Shown: piece after piece, positions 34,886 to 45,605 of the stretch
How positions within the stretch are numbered: position 1 is the stretch's first letter
Layout of the letters: each line of letters begins with the position of its first letter
Source: Armigeres subalbatus
Taxonomy: Eukaryota; Arthropoda; Insecta; Diptera; Culicidae
Assembly: GCF_024139115.2 (NCBI RefSeq)
Contig: NC_085141.1
Location: 390,090,632-390,154,631, forward strand
DNA length: 64,000 bases
Reading direction: 5' to 3'
Notes under the pieces: generated by a model
Told to the model about the DNA's origin: nothing
The model's input: the letters and a program-made list of their open reading frames with translations, nothing else
Databases searched by the model: none
Program-made: the position numbers and the translations under genes

Positions 34886-37345
34886 TCAAACTTCAAGATT
34901 TTTCATGGAGATGCTTCAGGAAGCATATTCAAGATGGTCAGTTGCTCTGACCACTCTGTAGTAGGTTCCAGGTGCCCGGGGGAAGTGGCCAATTTGAAAA
35001 ACGTTCAGAACCCTAACAATATGGGTATCAAACTTCAAGATTTTTCATGAAAATGCTTCAGGAAGTATATTCAGGACGATCAGTTGCTCTGACCACTCTG
35101 TAGTAGGTTCCAGGTGCCCCGGGGAAAGTGGCCAATTTGAAAAACGTTCAGAACCCTAACAATATGGGTATCAAACTTCAAGATTTTTCATGAAGATGCT
35201 TCAGGAAGCATATTCAGGGTGATAAGTTGCTCTGACCACTCTGTAGTAGGTTCCAGGTGCCCCGGGGGAAGTGGCCAATTTGAAAAGCGTTCAGAACCCT
35301 ATCAATATGGGTATCAAACTTCAAGATTTTTCATGGAGATGCTTCAGGAAGCATAATCAGGATGATCAGTTGCTCTGACCACTCTGTAGTAGGTTCCAGG
35401 TGCCCCGGGGGAAGTGGCCAATTTGAAAAACGTTCAGAACCCTATCAATATGGGTATCAAACTCCAAGATTTTTCATGGAGATGCTTCAGGAAGCATATT
35501 CAGGACGATCAGTTGCCCTGACCACTTTGTAGTAGGTTCCAGGTGCCCCGGGGGAAGTGGCCAATTTGAAAAACGTTCAGAACCCTATCAATATGGGTAT
35601 CAAACTTCAAGATTATTCATGAAGATGCTTCAGGAAGCATATTCAGGACGATCAGTTGCTCTGACCACTCTGTGGTAAGTTCCAGGTGCCCCGGGGGAAG
35701 TGGCCAATTTGAAAAACGTTCAGAACCCAATCAATATGGGTATCAAACTTCAAGATTTTTCATGAAGATTTTTCAGGAAGCATAATCAAGATGGTCAGTT
35801 GCTCTGACCACTCTGTAGTAGGTTCCAGGTGCCCCGGGGGAAGTGGCCAATTTGAAAAACGTTCAGAACCCTATCAATATGGGTACCAAACTTCAAGATT
35901 TTTCATGGAGATGCTTCAGGAAGCATATTCAGGACGATCAGTTGCCTTGACCACTCTGTAGTAGGTTCCAGGTGCCCCGGGGGAAGTGGCCAATTTGAAA
36001 AACGTTCAGAACCCTATCAAAATTGGTATCAAACTTCAAGATTTTTCATGAAGATGCTTCAGGAAGCATATTCAAGATGGTCAGTTGCTCTGACCACTCT
36101 GTAGTAGGTTCCAAGTGCCCCGGGGGAAGTGGCCAATTTGAAAAACGTTCAGAACCCTATCAATATGGGTATCAAACTTCAAGATTTTTCATGGAGATGC
36201 TTCAGGAAGCATAATCAGGATGATCAGTTGCTCTGACCACTCTGTAGTAGGTTCCAGGTGTCCCGGGGGAAGTGGCCAATTTGAAAAACGTTCAGAACCC
36301 TATCAATATGGGTATCAAACTTCAAGATTTTTCATGGAGATGCTTCAGGAAGCATATTCAGGACGATCAGTTGCCCTGACCACTTTGTAGTAGGTTCCAG
36401 GTGCCCCGGGGGAAGTGGCCAATTTGAAAAACGTTCAGAACCCTATCAATATGGGTATCAAACCTCAAGATTTTTTGAGGTGATACTTTTAAATACTTAT
36501 AGAATACTATACTTATAGAACCAGCAGCTGTCATGACCACTCTGTAGTGCGTTCAAGGTGCCCCGGGGGAAGTGGCCAATTTGAAAAACGTTCAGAACCC
36601 TATCAATATGGGTACCAAACTTCAAGATTTTTCATGGAGATGCTTCAGGAAGCATATTCAGGACGATCAGTTGCCTTGACCACTCTGTAGTAGGTTCCAG
36701 GTGCCCCGAGGGAAGTGGCCAATTTGAAAAACGTTCAGAACCCTATCAATATGGGTATCAAACTTCAAGATTTTTCATGGAGATGCTTCAGGAAGCATAT
36801 TTAGGACGATCAATTGCCTTGACCACTCTGTAGTAGGTTCCAGGTTCCCCGGGGGAAGTGGCCAATTTGAAAAACGTTCAGAACCCTATCAATATGGGTA
36901 CCAAACTTCAAGATTTTTCGAGGTGATACCTTTAAATGCATTTTAGAACCAGCAGCTGTCATGACCACTCTGTAGTAGGTTCCAGGTCTCCTGGGGAAGT
37001 GGCCAATTTGCAAAATGTTCGAAACTATATCAAAATGAGTATCAAAGTTCAAGGTTTTTCATGGAGATGCTTCAGGAAGCATATTCAGGACGATCAGTTG
37101 CCCTGACCACTCTGTAGTAGGTCCCAGGTGCCCCGGGGGAAGAGGCCAATTTGAAAAATGTTCAGAACCATATAAATATGGGTATCAAACCTCAAGATTT
37201 TTCGAGGTGATACTTTTAAATGCATTTTAGAACCAGCAGCTGTCATGACCACTCTGTAGTAGGTTCCAGGTGTCCTGGGGAAGTGGCCAAATTGCAAAAT
37301 GTTCGAAACCATATCAAAATGAGCATCAAAGTTCAAGGTTTTTCA
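34886..37345 (+). repeat. 143-bp tandem array, left arm, about 17 copies
   Basis: The unit contains gaccactctgtagtaggttc, caggtgccccgggggaagtgg, ccaatttgaaaaacgttcag, aaccctatcaatatggg, tatcaaacttcaagattttt and catggagatgcttcaggaag. Copies start about every 143 bp and are about 95% alike. The last two or three, next to the RTE fragment, form a diverged subtype (gtcctggggaag, atgttcgaaacc, and a tail with ttttaaatgcattttagaacc). Short plus-strand frames are shadows of the array. Confidence 0.9.
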
Positions 37346-37355
37346 TGGAGATGCT

Positions 37356-37772
37356 TTTGGACTCTCCTGTCGAATAGAGTTCGCCGCAGCACGAAGTTGA
37401 CCATCTACAAAACGCTCATTAGACTGGTCTGCCTCTATGGCCACGAAAGTGGGATGTTGCTGGCAAAGGACCAACGCGCCCTTGGAGTTTCCGAATGGAA
37501 GGTGTTGCGGACCATCTATGGTGGGGTGCAGATGGAAGACAATGGAGGTGGTGGTGGAGGTCAATGAACCACGAGTTGTAACTGTTAGGAGAACTACCCA
37601 CACGGTACAATTTTGGCGGTTACGATGGGCCGGGCATGTAGCCAGAATGTCAGACGATAACCCGATTGAGATGATGCTTTGATAATAATCCGACCGGTAC
37701 AAGAAGAAGAGGCGTGCAGCGGTCACGGTGGATCGACCAAGTGGAACGCGACCTGCGGATCTTTCGCAAAAA
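37356..37772 (+). pseudogene. RTE copy-A-type RT C-terminal fragment, left arm
   Basis: The frame reads LSNRVRRSTKLTIYKTLIRL and LYGHESGMLLAKDQRALGVS. A decayed W-x-GH-V-A-R region follows (cgatgggccgggcatgtagccagaatg). It aligns with 30390-30780 of copy A with stops and indels. Its inverse twin is at 37953-38342, and both join the array at the same point (atgcttttggactctcctgt), so capture preceded arm duplication. Confidence 0.8.
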
Positions 37773-37952
37773 TGAAAAACAGACGTCATACTCAGGATTT
37801 GTCATCATATCAACAAATACCTTGTCTTCCAAAATAATTTGATAATCGGCAGGCTTCACTTTGCCCTTAAGTGCCATAATAGGACCATGGCCATGTCAAG
37901 ATATAGCACCCCACACAATTGCTAAGTCATGCTTGCGACCTGGCACGCCATC
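37773..37952 (-). pseudogene. Tc1/mariner-like transposase fragment at the fold-back centre
   Basis: On the minus strand it reads AIVWGAIS, a stop, then HGHGPIMALKGKVKPADYQI and ILEDKVFVDMM. The V-W-G-A-I-S-x-H-G pattern followed by a G-K-x-x-x-x-x-Y-x-x-I-L segment is typical of the Tc1-type catalytic region around and after the second Asp block. Only about 55 codons survive, with one in-frame stop. It may be the remnant of the original transposase gene, which would agree with the TA flanks. Confidence 0.6.
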
Positions 37953-38342
37953 TTACACTTGGTCGATCCCCCGTGACCGCATCGCGCCTCTTCTTCTTGT
38001 ACCGGTCGGATCATTATCGAGCACCATCTCAATCGGGTTGTCGTCTAACATTCTGGCTACATGACCGGCCCACCATAACCGCCAAAATTGTACCATGTGG
38101 GTAGTTCTCCTAACAGTTACAACTCGTGGTTCATTGACCTCCACCACCACCTCCATTGGCTTCCATCTGCACCCCACCATAAATAGTCCGCAACACCTTC
38201 CATTCGGAAACTCCAAGGGCGCGTTGGTCCTTCGCCAGCAACATCCAACTTTAGTGGCCATAGAGGTCGACCAGTCTAATGAGCATTTTGTAGATGGTCA
38301 ACTTCGTGTGGCGGCGAACTCTATTCGACAGGAGAGTCCAAA
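37953..38342 (-). pseudogene. RTE copy-A-type fragment, right arm (inverse twin)
   Basis: Same RTE segment as 37356-37772 but on the minus strand, ending at the same breakpoint (aggagagtccaaaagcatct). Stops and indels are largely shared with the left copy, and a few differ. Confidence 0.8.
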
Positions 38343-39395
38343 AGCATCTCCATGAAAAACCTTGAACTTTGATAATGAGTATTGAGTACTTGATATGGTT
38401 TCGAACATTTTGCAATTTGGTCACTTCCCCAAGACACCTGGAACCTACTACAGAGTGGTCATGACAGCTGCTGGTTCTAAAATCCATTAAGAAGTATCAC
38501 CTCGAAAAATATTGAAGTTTGATACCCATATTGATATGGTTCTGAACGTTTTTCAAATTGGCCACTTCCCCCGGGGCACTTGATCATCAGGCAGAGTGGT
38601 CAGGGCAATTGATCATCCTGAATATGCTTCCTGAAGCATCTTCATGAAAAATCTTGAAGTTTGATACCCATATTGATAGGGTTCTGAACGTTTTTCAAAT
38701 TGGCCACTTTCCCCGGGGCACTTGATCATCAGGCAGAGTGGTCAGGGCAATTGATCATCCTGAATATGCTTCCTGAAGCATCTTCATACAAAATCTTGAA
38801 GTTTGATACCCATATTGATAGGGTTCTGAACGTTTTTCAAATTGGCCACTTCCCCCGGGGCACCTGGAACCTACTACAGAGTGGTCAGAGCAACTGATCA
38901 TCCTGAATATGCTTCCAGAAGCATCTTCATGAAAATCTTGAAGTTTGATACCCATATTGTTAGGGTTCTGAACGTTTTTCAAATTGGCCACTTCCCCCGG
39001 GGCACCTGGAACCTACTACAGAGTGGTCAGAGCAACTGATCATCCTGAATATACTTCCTGAAGCATTTTCATGAAAAATCTTGAAGTTTGATACCCATAT
39101 TGTTAGGGTTCTGAACGTTTTTCAAATTGGCCACTTCCCCCGGGGCACCTGGAACCTACTACAGAGTGGTCAGAGCAACTGACCATCTTGAATATGCTTC
39201 TTGAAGCATCTTCATGAAAAATCTTGAAGTTTGATACCCATATTGATAGGGTTCTGAACGTTTTTCAAATTGGCCACTTCCCCCGGGGCACCTGGAACCT
39301 ACTACAGAGTGGTCAGAGCAACTGATCGTCCTGCATATGCTTCCTGAAGCATCTCCATGAAAAATCTTGAAGTTTGATACCAATATTGATATGGT
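38343..39395 (-). repeat. 143-bp tandem array, right arm, 7-8 copies
   Basis: Inverse orientation of the left array. Two adjacent copies share a distinctive variant (cacttgatcatcaggcagag, cagggcaattgatcatcctg) near 38578 and 38720, a sign of local amplification after the arms separated. The copy nearest the RTE fragment is the diverged subtype, as in the left arm. Confidence 0.9.
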
Positions 39396-39809
39396 ACCGG
39401 ATAAAATATACGTGATTGGAAGGATATACATAATTGACCATAGTATCCGGAACCAGTTTTACTGAAATGGCCATATCTCGGATGTTTTTCAACGGATCTT
39501 AGCGCAACAGCCCGCATTCAGTTTTCAATAAGATCTTGTTTCTAGGAAAATAGTGTTTATCGATGTAACTTCAAACCACACAAAAATACGAGCGGCAGAA
39601 AAAATGTGTTTTTGACATGGCCTCCGAAAATCCGGAACATCTCCGGTGTCCGGTGGCCAGTATTCGTGACCGTGCATGTTCCTAAATCTTGACTAAATTT
39701 GCCGTCGAATGCTTCCGGTTTTGTCCAATTTCATCAATTTTTCAAAAAGTTATAAGGATTTGAATTTGGGCCAAATTTTGCCTATCTCAATCATTTTGCC
39801 TAACCCCTG
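39385..39809 (-). repeat. Outer right arm of the giant fold-back element
   Basis: Inverse of 34454-34885. It ends in aacccctg followed by TA. Confidence 0.85.
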
Positions 39810-40010
39810 TAAGACTAGCCACCAATGTCAAATTAATTCAAAGAAGATTTCTCTTGCTAGTGAGTGTGTTAACATTTAAAATATTTCTGGTTTTACAGGA
39901 ACCTTTATTATTGATCTTTTGCTGCGTCGTACAATCATGTGTCTAATGTTTCATCGTAGAATCAACGATGGCTGAATGTTATTCATAAATCACAAAGCTT
40001 CAATAGCAAA

Positions 40011-40363
40011 TTATGCCAAATTACCATTATGCCAAACGACTTTATGCCAAACGTGGTACAATCCTAATGACCGACCGCTTTCTTTTTCATTGTGCATAAA
40101 AAGAGCCTTGTTTTGCGCGCGCGTGTCATTTTCGTTCGAAATTTCAGGGATGCCGCTGTTACTTGCTGCGGTTCTATCACTGAATTCTTTGGAAAATTCC
40201 CTTTCAAATAAGCCCTTGATCTCTTCTGTAAGATGTTCGTGAACAAAGTTACCAGTTCTTTCCACCTTTGAAATCGGTCTTTTTCCAATGTCCATTGCAT
40301 TGTCGTACCTGAATAGTCGACACTGCCCGGGTAAAAATATAAAATAGGTTTACAAAAATACAA
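40011..40363 (-). other. Unassigned minus-strand open frame next to 'atgccaaa' units
   Basis: A frame of about 94 codons (from MDIGKRPISKVERTGNFVHE) ends inside 'ttatgccaaac' repeat units. Upstream on the minus strand lies a run ending tttttacccgggcag, which could be a splice acceptor, so part of it might be an old exon. I do not recognise the product and the 3' part is repeat sequence. Confidence 0.2.
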
Positions 40364-40369
40364 TTAAAA

Positions 40370-42330
40370 TGCACTCTATTGTTATGTTAAAACGTAAACA
40401 TTGTACTTCGGGTTTTATTAAACTACCACATGGTTCTCCCAATAAATAATGTACAAACTATTACAAGCAACATTGCGATAATGAAATAATGTAAAAACAA
40501 TGAATAAAACTTTATTTTGTTCAAGAAAATGGACTCTGTATGGATTTATGGTAGAATTTTTGATTAAAATAAAACCTAGTGTGGAGAGCAAAACTGTCTA
40601 AGGTAATTTTATTGTGGGCATCTACATTGATTGTAGTTAATGTTTATATTCAATATTTTATTTACTTCTAGAAAAAAATTAAAAAATGACATTTTGACTA
40701 ACTATCTAAATACGGTGATCAAACATTTTGTACAAATTTATTGTTGGCTGACAGTAAGTTCTATGAAATTGGATGAGCGGAAAATTGGATGAGCACGAGA
40801 CCAAAACCATTCAAAATTCAGTGAAATCTGTTACAACCATTATTCCCTTTTTTTGTCCTGAACAATAATTTGTATTGAATTTTATTTTATTAATTTTTAT
40901 TAGGGTGTGGATAGGTAGGGTGTAAAGTAAGAAATAATGAAGAAAAACGCGCGACATGATAAAGCGATAGCATCGCGCGTACTTTCTGAAAAAAATAGCT
41001 ACGTCGACGGTCGTTGACAAAATAAAAATGTTTCGCGATTATCAGTTATAATAGAGGCTTTGATGGAAGGCTCGTATTTCGATAATTCAAAAGCCTAGAA
41101 AAATTATGCACATTTTTGAAAAGTGTTGAAAACTTGTAGCCTAATACATAGAGGAAGATAGTCTTGTTCGAGTTTAATTATATGTGAAAATACCTCATCA
41201 AGTTTTTCTCAATCGCTATAAATCATACATTGCTAATCAGTAATCACGTACGGATACAGCGCATCTATTGTCAGTATTCAGATTACTGTTGCACTATTCA
41301 AATAAACATGATCTTGTGTAACATTTCTTCTATTTTATATAAAACGGTTGTGCCAGGAAATGTGCCAAAATTTAGCATAATTATCACTGGTATCGCACAG
41401 TAGTCCTCTTGACAAACAGCGAGACCAAAATCGTTGGCCCCGTGTCGTTTATCGTTTCAGAGTGCCGGCCGGCTTGGCACGTTCTTCCTCCACTCAACAA
41501 GCACTTTGTCCAACTGTTTTAACTAGGACTTGCGGCCCCCTTTTCGGAAGATGTTTATTCTGGCGCTGTCTGCCAACGTGAGGAATCGCTTTTTCTTATC
41601 ACCGCCGAGAGCGATCTGCTTCCATTTTTCTTCACACAATGTGCCCTTTTACTCGATTCCATTCCCAATTCGGTGGCCACCTTCCGGAAGCGCCGAAACT
41701 AAGACGACGGTCGGTGACAGCCAACGAACGAAGTGACGCTTCTCGGTGCTGTGATTTCCGTTTGGCTTCCGGCGTGGCCGGCCGGCCGCCCGAACTGAAT
41801 AATGCCATTCCCGTTCTGGCAAGATAGGTAGCTGTACCGACTGTTCGCTCAATCCAAAGGACATTCGATCTGATAAATGTTTCAGTTTGTCTTGGAAAAA
41901 TAGACAGCAGCGTGCAACAACGGTGACACGGAAATGGAAGAAGGACAGCGTGATTCGCTTCATTATAGCGTATTTTACAATTCGGCCCTTTAGGGGGTTC
42001 GGGCGTTCGTTTCTCGCTTTCTTACAATGTGGACTGTCGCATTTAAAAGACGGAGGACAGTAATTGTGCCTGAAAGGAGTTGATATTTTTCTCGATGGAA
42101 ACGGCGATGGATGGAGATTGGTTTCAGGTCATTTATTATTAGCGATAGAAGTCAAGTAATGGCGCTTTGCGTCGGTTGTGTTCTATTTTATTACGCAATT
42201 GAGGTGAATTAAATCTTTTTCAAATCGTTTTTGTTTTTCCGTGCTTAGAGCAACATTTTCATCACCTAATAATTGTCGTTGAAAGTTTACAAGATTTGTT
42301 GCTGGAAAAATAAATGAAGAAGGGAACCGA
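40370..42330. other. Unassigned AT-rich then GC-richer sequence
   Basis: The stretch 40370-41400 is AT-rich with no recognised element. The stretch 41440-42060 is GC-richer with short overlapping frames on both strands (41530-41827 plus, 41649-41963 minus) that share no motif. No gene supported. Confidence 0.35.
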
Positions 42331-42334
42331 TGGC

Positions 42335-42515
42335 CACTAGACCGAAAGGTATTTAATCGAGTACGTAATTCGGCCAAACAAATCGTTAGAACAAAACCCA
42401 TCTTGCCGACAGTCATTTGGGCGGAAATGGCAGAGGTGGAAATGGATTTACGGCTGATAATGTCGTTCGACCAAACTGGTCATTTGGCAGAAAATGTCGG
42501 AAGGCTGAATAGGTG
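42335..42515. repeat. Short 'catttgg/ggccaaa' block
   Basis: Units such as aattcggccaaac, gtcatttgggcgg and ggtcatttggcag repeat at 42365-42510. This looks like a remnant of the fold-back family seen at 12.5 kb. Confidence 0.5.
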
Positions 42516-42598
42516 AGTTGCTTACATGCTTTGGAATTTCACAAAATCAAGACCAATAACGATGCCGGCTATGTCCTCACACTCAATTTAGGAATTTT

Positions 42599-43745
42599 TA
42601 GGGTGTCCCAGAAAGTATAAGCACGATTTTGATGCACTCCTATTGATTTCAGATAAATTTTAAATGACAGGTAATTACTGAGGATCATTGTTTACGTTAT
42701 AATCTGTCGCTCTGTGATTCACAAGTGCCATTTGTTTACGTTGTTATGGAATTGCGAAGTTTTTTCCTGGAAAAGCGCGAACAGACTTTGCACGAATGAT
42801 TCACTATTTCTAACATTCATTCCTGTCAGATGGCGAAAATAGAAAATTAGAGCATCGGAGCAGTTTGCAATGCGATTCGGAAGTAAGGTGTGGATTTTTC
42901 CTTCCAGGTCATCAAAAAATCTGAACGTAAATGGACCCTATGAACCATATGTTCGATCGGAAATGGTACTTCTGTTCAAGATTTGGAAAAATATGAGAAC
43001 ATCGAAGAATAAAGTCGACCGAACAAAACACAAAATGAACTACGGACTTTCAGAGAGCAGAGGAAGAAGAAAAGAAGTGAATAATGCTGCATATGTCCGA
43101 ATATGGGCCTATAAGTTATACGATAAACTTTTGTGTGGAAGACCGTTATGCAAGGTGATGATGATGATAAACCATGAGTGAAGTTCGGTTATATGTAAAA
43201 TGCTTCCATGGGACCATTTCAACATGATCCGTACTGGTAAAGTATTGACGATGTTGATAGGCAAGTTTATTTAGAAAAAATCTGTAAAAAGGCAATGATT
43301 TTGTAAGCAATTTGCAAGTGCGTAATTCTTTCAAATCCATTTGCAGCGATCGATACAATAACAGTTGATGTGTACGTTCAGGAATTCTTTTAGCGGCGGT
43401 TACTGTCCATTATCCGAAAGCATCATAATCCAGCACTATTTTGGCTGGTTTTGATTTCAGTGTATTACGCGATGGACACGGTAATATGGTTCAAAGCGAA
43501 AAGAGTCGACTCCGTACTCAATGAGATGGATTCTCTAAATCATTCCCAGGAAATTCCTATTATAACTTTTTGTGCTTTGACAAAGGCTCATTTGTGAAAG
43601 CATGTAAAGGAAGCGGACTCCATAATAACTTTTCAAAAAAGATTGAAAATGTAGCCTAAATCATTGACAAACGGTCCGTGCAGAAGCTAATGGGTACCAT
43701 CTGATCAAAACCGCACTCCTTAATGTACGATCAAAAGCATCTGGG
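42599..43745 (+). pseudogene. Decayed mariner/ITm-type transposon with transposase remnant
   Basis: The left end ta/gggtgtcccagaaagtataa is a typical ITm (IS630-Tc1-mariner) terminus. The transposase starts at about 42746 (MELRSFFLEKREQTLHE, then a stop). Decayed blocks follow: VDVYVQEFF, a stop, RRLLSIIRKHHNPALFWL, VYYAMDTVIWFKAKRVD and VQKLMGTI. The expected W-P-D-L motif with the second catalytic Asp reads WLVL, so it is dead. Stops and shifts are numerous. The right inverted repeat was not found, so the end is approximate. Confidence 0.7.
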
Positions 43746-43779
43746 AAAAGTGACACTGAACAGCAGTAAAGCATAGTGA

Positions 43780-45601
43780 AGGACATAAAATATATATCTC
43801 CTATAGGATTAGGAGAGGAAAATTAGTTCGACACTCATTGCTACAAGAGACCAAAATATCGTCTGCATCTCCGTGAGCTTCACGGGAAAGGAATAGATGG
43901 TTAGATGAGAATGTAATCTCTAGGAAGTCGCCTTTGCAAGCGACTAAATATTTATTTTGTACAAAATTATTTTTCTTTGTACGTGTGTAGTATGCCAGCA
44001 TATGTTGTGTTGAGATTATCAACATCTGTACGGTAATTGACAGTATTGGTGTGATTTGAGATGTGGCACATCTCTAAGATGGGGAGAGGGAAGAGAGAGA
44101 GAGTCAAATTCATGGTCTTGATCAATAATGTGTTTCATCACACTGATGATTGTTTCTCTTAGTCTAGCTATCTCGTTATTTGTCTGTGTTGTGTTTAATT
44201 CTACGAGCTTTCGGTGTTTGTTTATGTGTGTTTGATGTCCACTAAGTCGTGTTTTAATTGGTTTCTAGTCATACCAATGTATGTGTTATTACAATTTTTG
44301 CATGGGATTTGACTGATGTGTTATGGGGACCAGATTTTTAACCTGTTTTAGGATGTTTTTAGTTGTTTTTATGATTCGATATGCTAATTTTACCTGTCAT
44401 TTGTAGGCAGTGTGCGATGTTGGTGGTCAGCTGGGGGATGAACGGAATTGATTTGTAGGCGGTTGTGGATTTTGAATGCTGATGGAGTTGGAAGTGGAAG
44501 TCATGTTAACCATTGCTGAATTGATGCTGTTCGGATCCATTTGATGTTGTGGTGATGTGGTTGAGCTATGTTGTTGGCATGATGATGGTTGCGAAACAGG
44601 TGAAGATTGTAGGGCTGCAATGGATGATTGGCCGTTGGTTTGGTTATTGTCCTGGGTGTTGATGTGGATGTGACATAGGATTCTGTTGATTAAGGTCACT
44701 CCTCACGGAATCCAAGTTTCAAAGTGCATGCGTTTTCAGGGGCACACCACTCGATACGGAGGCGGCGCACAACTGTCATTTTTGTTGATTTAGCTTTGCT
44801 GCGTCACAGCATGCGTGAAAAAATAAAAATGACAGTTGTATGCTTCCGTATCGAGTGGTGTGCCCCCGAAAACGCGAGCACTTTGAAACTTGGATTCCGT
44901 GAGGAGTGACCTCAATGTTGCGGGATAGTTGTTTTGGCGACGATTTTGAAATATGATCTGCTTTAAGATGTTCCAGTTTGTATTCGTTGTCAGTCTTATT
45001 ACTCGGTCTATGTAGTTTGATGCTATGTTCATTTCATTGTAGTTGGATGGAAAGAGTGGAAATTCATCAGTCGTCCGGATGCGATAGGCTTGGAATACCA
45101 GCTGGTGCTAAGAGTCTGGTCTTCGTGTCGGGTGATGAGCGTGTCTAGAAACGGAAGCTTGTTGTTGGATTCTTTTTCTACGGTGAATTGGAGATGTGGG
45201 TTGTAGCCATTGAAAATATCCAGGACTTCATGGATTTTATCTTCTGGTAGTGCGAGTATTAAATCGTCAACATATTTTATAAGGACAGGCATGGAATACG
45301 GTACTAGTCGATTCACCGTGTGTAGGAGGCTATCCATAACTACATCTGCTCGAATTGGAGACAGTGGACTGCCCATGGCTGTACCGAATGTCTGTATGTA
45401 GAATTTGTTCCGGCAACAGAAATAGGATGTTCCCAGACAGAATTCAACCATTTCAAACAATAAGTCCAAGCATATGTTCGTGGCTTGTTGGATATCATCC
45501 CAGTTTGTGATTATATTACGGACGACGAGGTCCTTGGGTATGTTCGTGAAGAGGGAGACCACGTCAAAACCAACACGTATTCTTGTGGAAGTGTAACTCA
45601 A
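43780..45601 (-). pseudogene. Penelope-like element: RT and GIY-YIG endonuclease (3' part)
   Basis: On the minus strand 45029-45601 (190 codons) reads GFDVVSLFTNIPKDLVV, FGTAMGSPLSPIRADVVMDS, IKYVDDLILALPEDK and NKLPFLDTLITRHEDQTLST, a PLE reverse transcriptase with catalytic YVDD. It continues NIASNYIDRVIRLTTN to about 44913, is interrupted by a MITE, and resumes with a Gln/Ser-rich linker (44427-44692). Then comes the endonuclease, NNTYIGMTRNQLK, a shift, and RLSGHQTHINKHRKLVELN, with the Y-I-G and downstream Arg/His of GIY-YIG. The ORF ends at about 43967 (NTTYAGILHTYKEK). It begins exactly where the plus-strand fragment at 45606-46145 leaves off. Confidence 0.85.
44693..44912. mobile_element. 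MITE, 220 bp, inserted in the PLE reading frame
   Basis: The ends aggtcactcctcacggaatc and gattccgtgaggagtgacct are inverted and the arms run about 95 bp inward (gcacaccactcgatacgga on both sides). The centre contains agctttgctgcgtcacagc. The PLE frame is continuous across the insertion (ending ..NNYPA on one side, resuming ..INRILCH on the other), so the site is exactly placed. Only two bases (tt) appear duplicated. A half copy lies at 34.21-34.32 kb. Confidence 0.85.
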
Positions 45602-45605
45602 ATCA

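Larger units (their letters stand above)
34454..39809. mobile_element. Giant fold-back DNA element (5.36 kb), TA-flanked
   Basis: The ends caggggttaggcaaaatgat (34454) and its exact inverse (ending 39809) are flanked by TA (34452-34453 and 39810-39811), as expected for a Tc1/mariner-type target-site duplication. The outer ~430 bp of each arm are about 97-98% identical. Inside these lie 143-bp tandem arrays (about 17 copies left, 7-8 right), then an RTE fragment in each arm, then a Tc1-like transposase remnant in the 180-bp centre. The arms are about 3.3 and 1.86 kb long and differ mainly in array copy number. I know no named family with this structure. Confidence 0.8.

Noticed and set aside
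34886..37345. CRISPR-like or satellite array
   Set aside because: The 143-bp units are contiguous without spacers and lie in the arm of an inverted-repeat transposon in an animal genome, so CRISPR is excluded, and a free-standing satellite is unlikely.
44427..44692. Gln/Ser-rich frame as an independent transcription-factor-like protein
   Set aside because: It is the linker between the RT and GIY-YIG domains of the PLE, in the same orientation and interrupted by a MITE.
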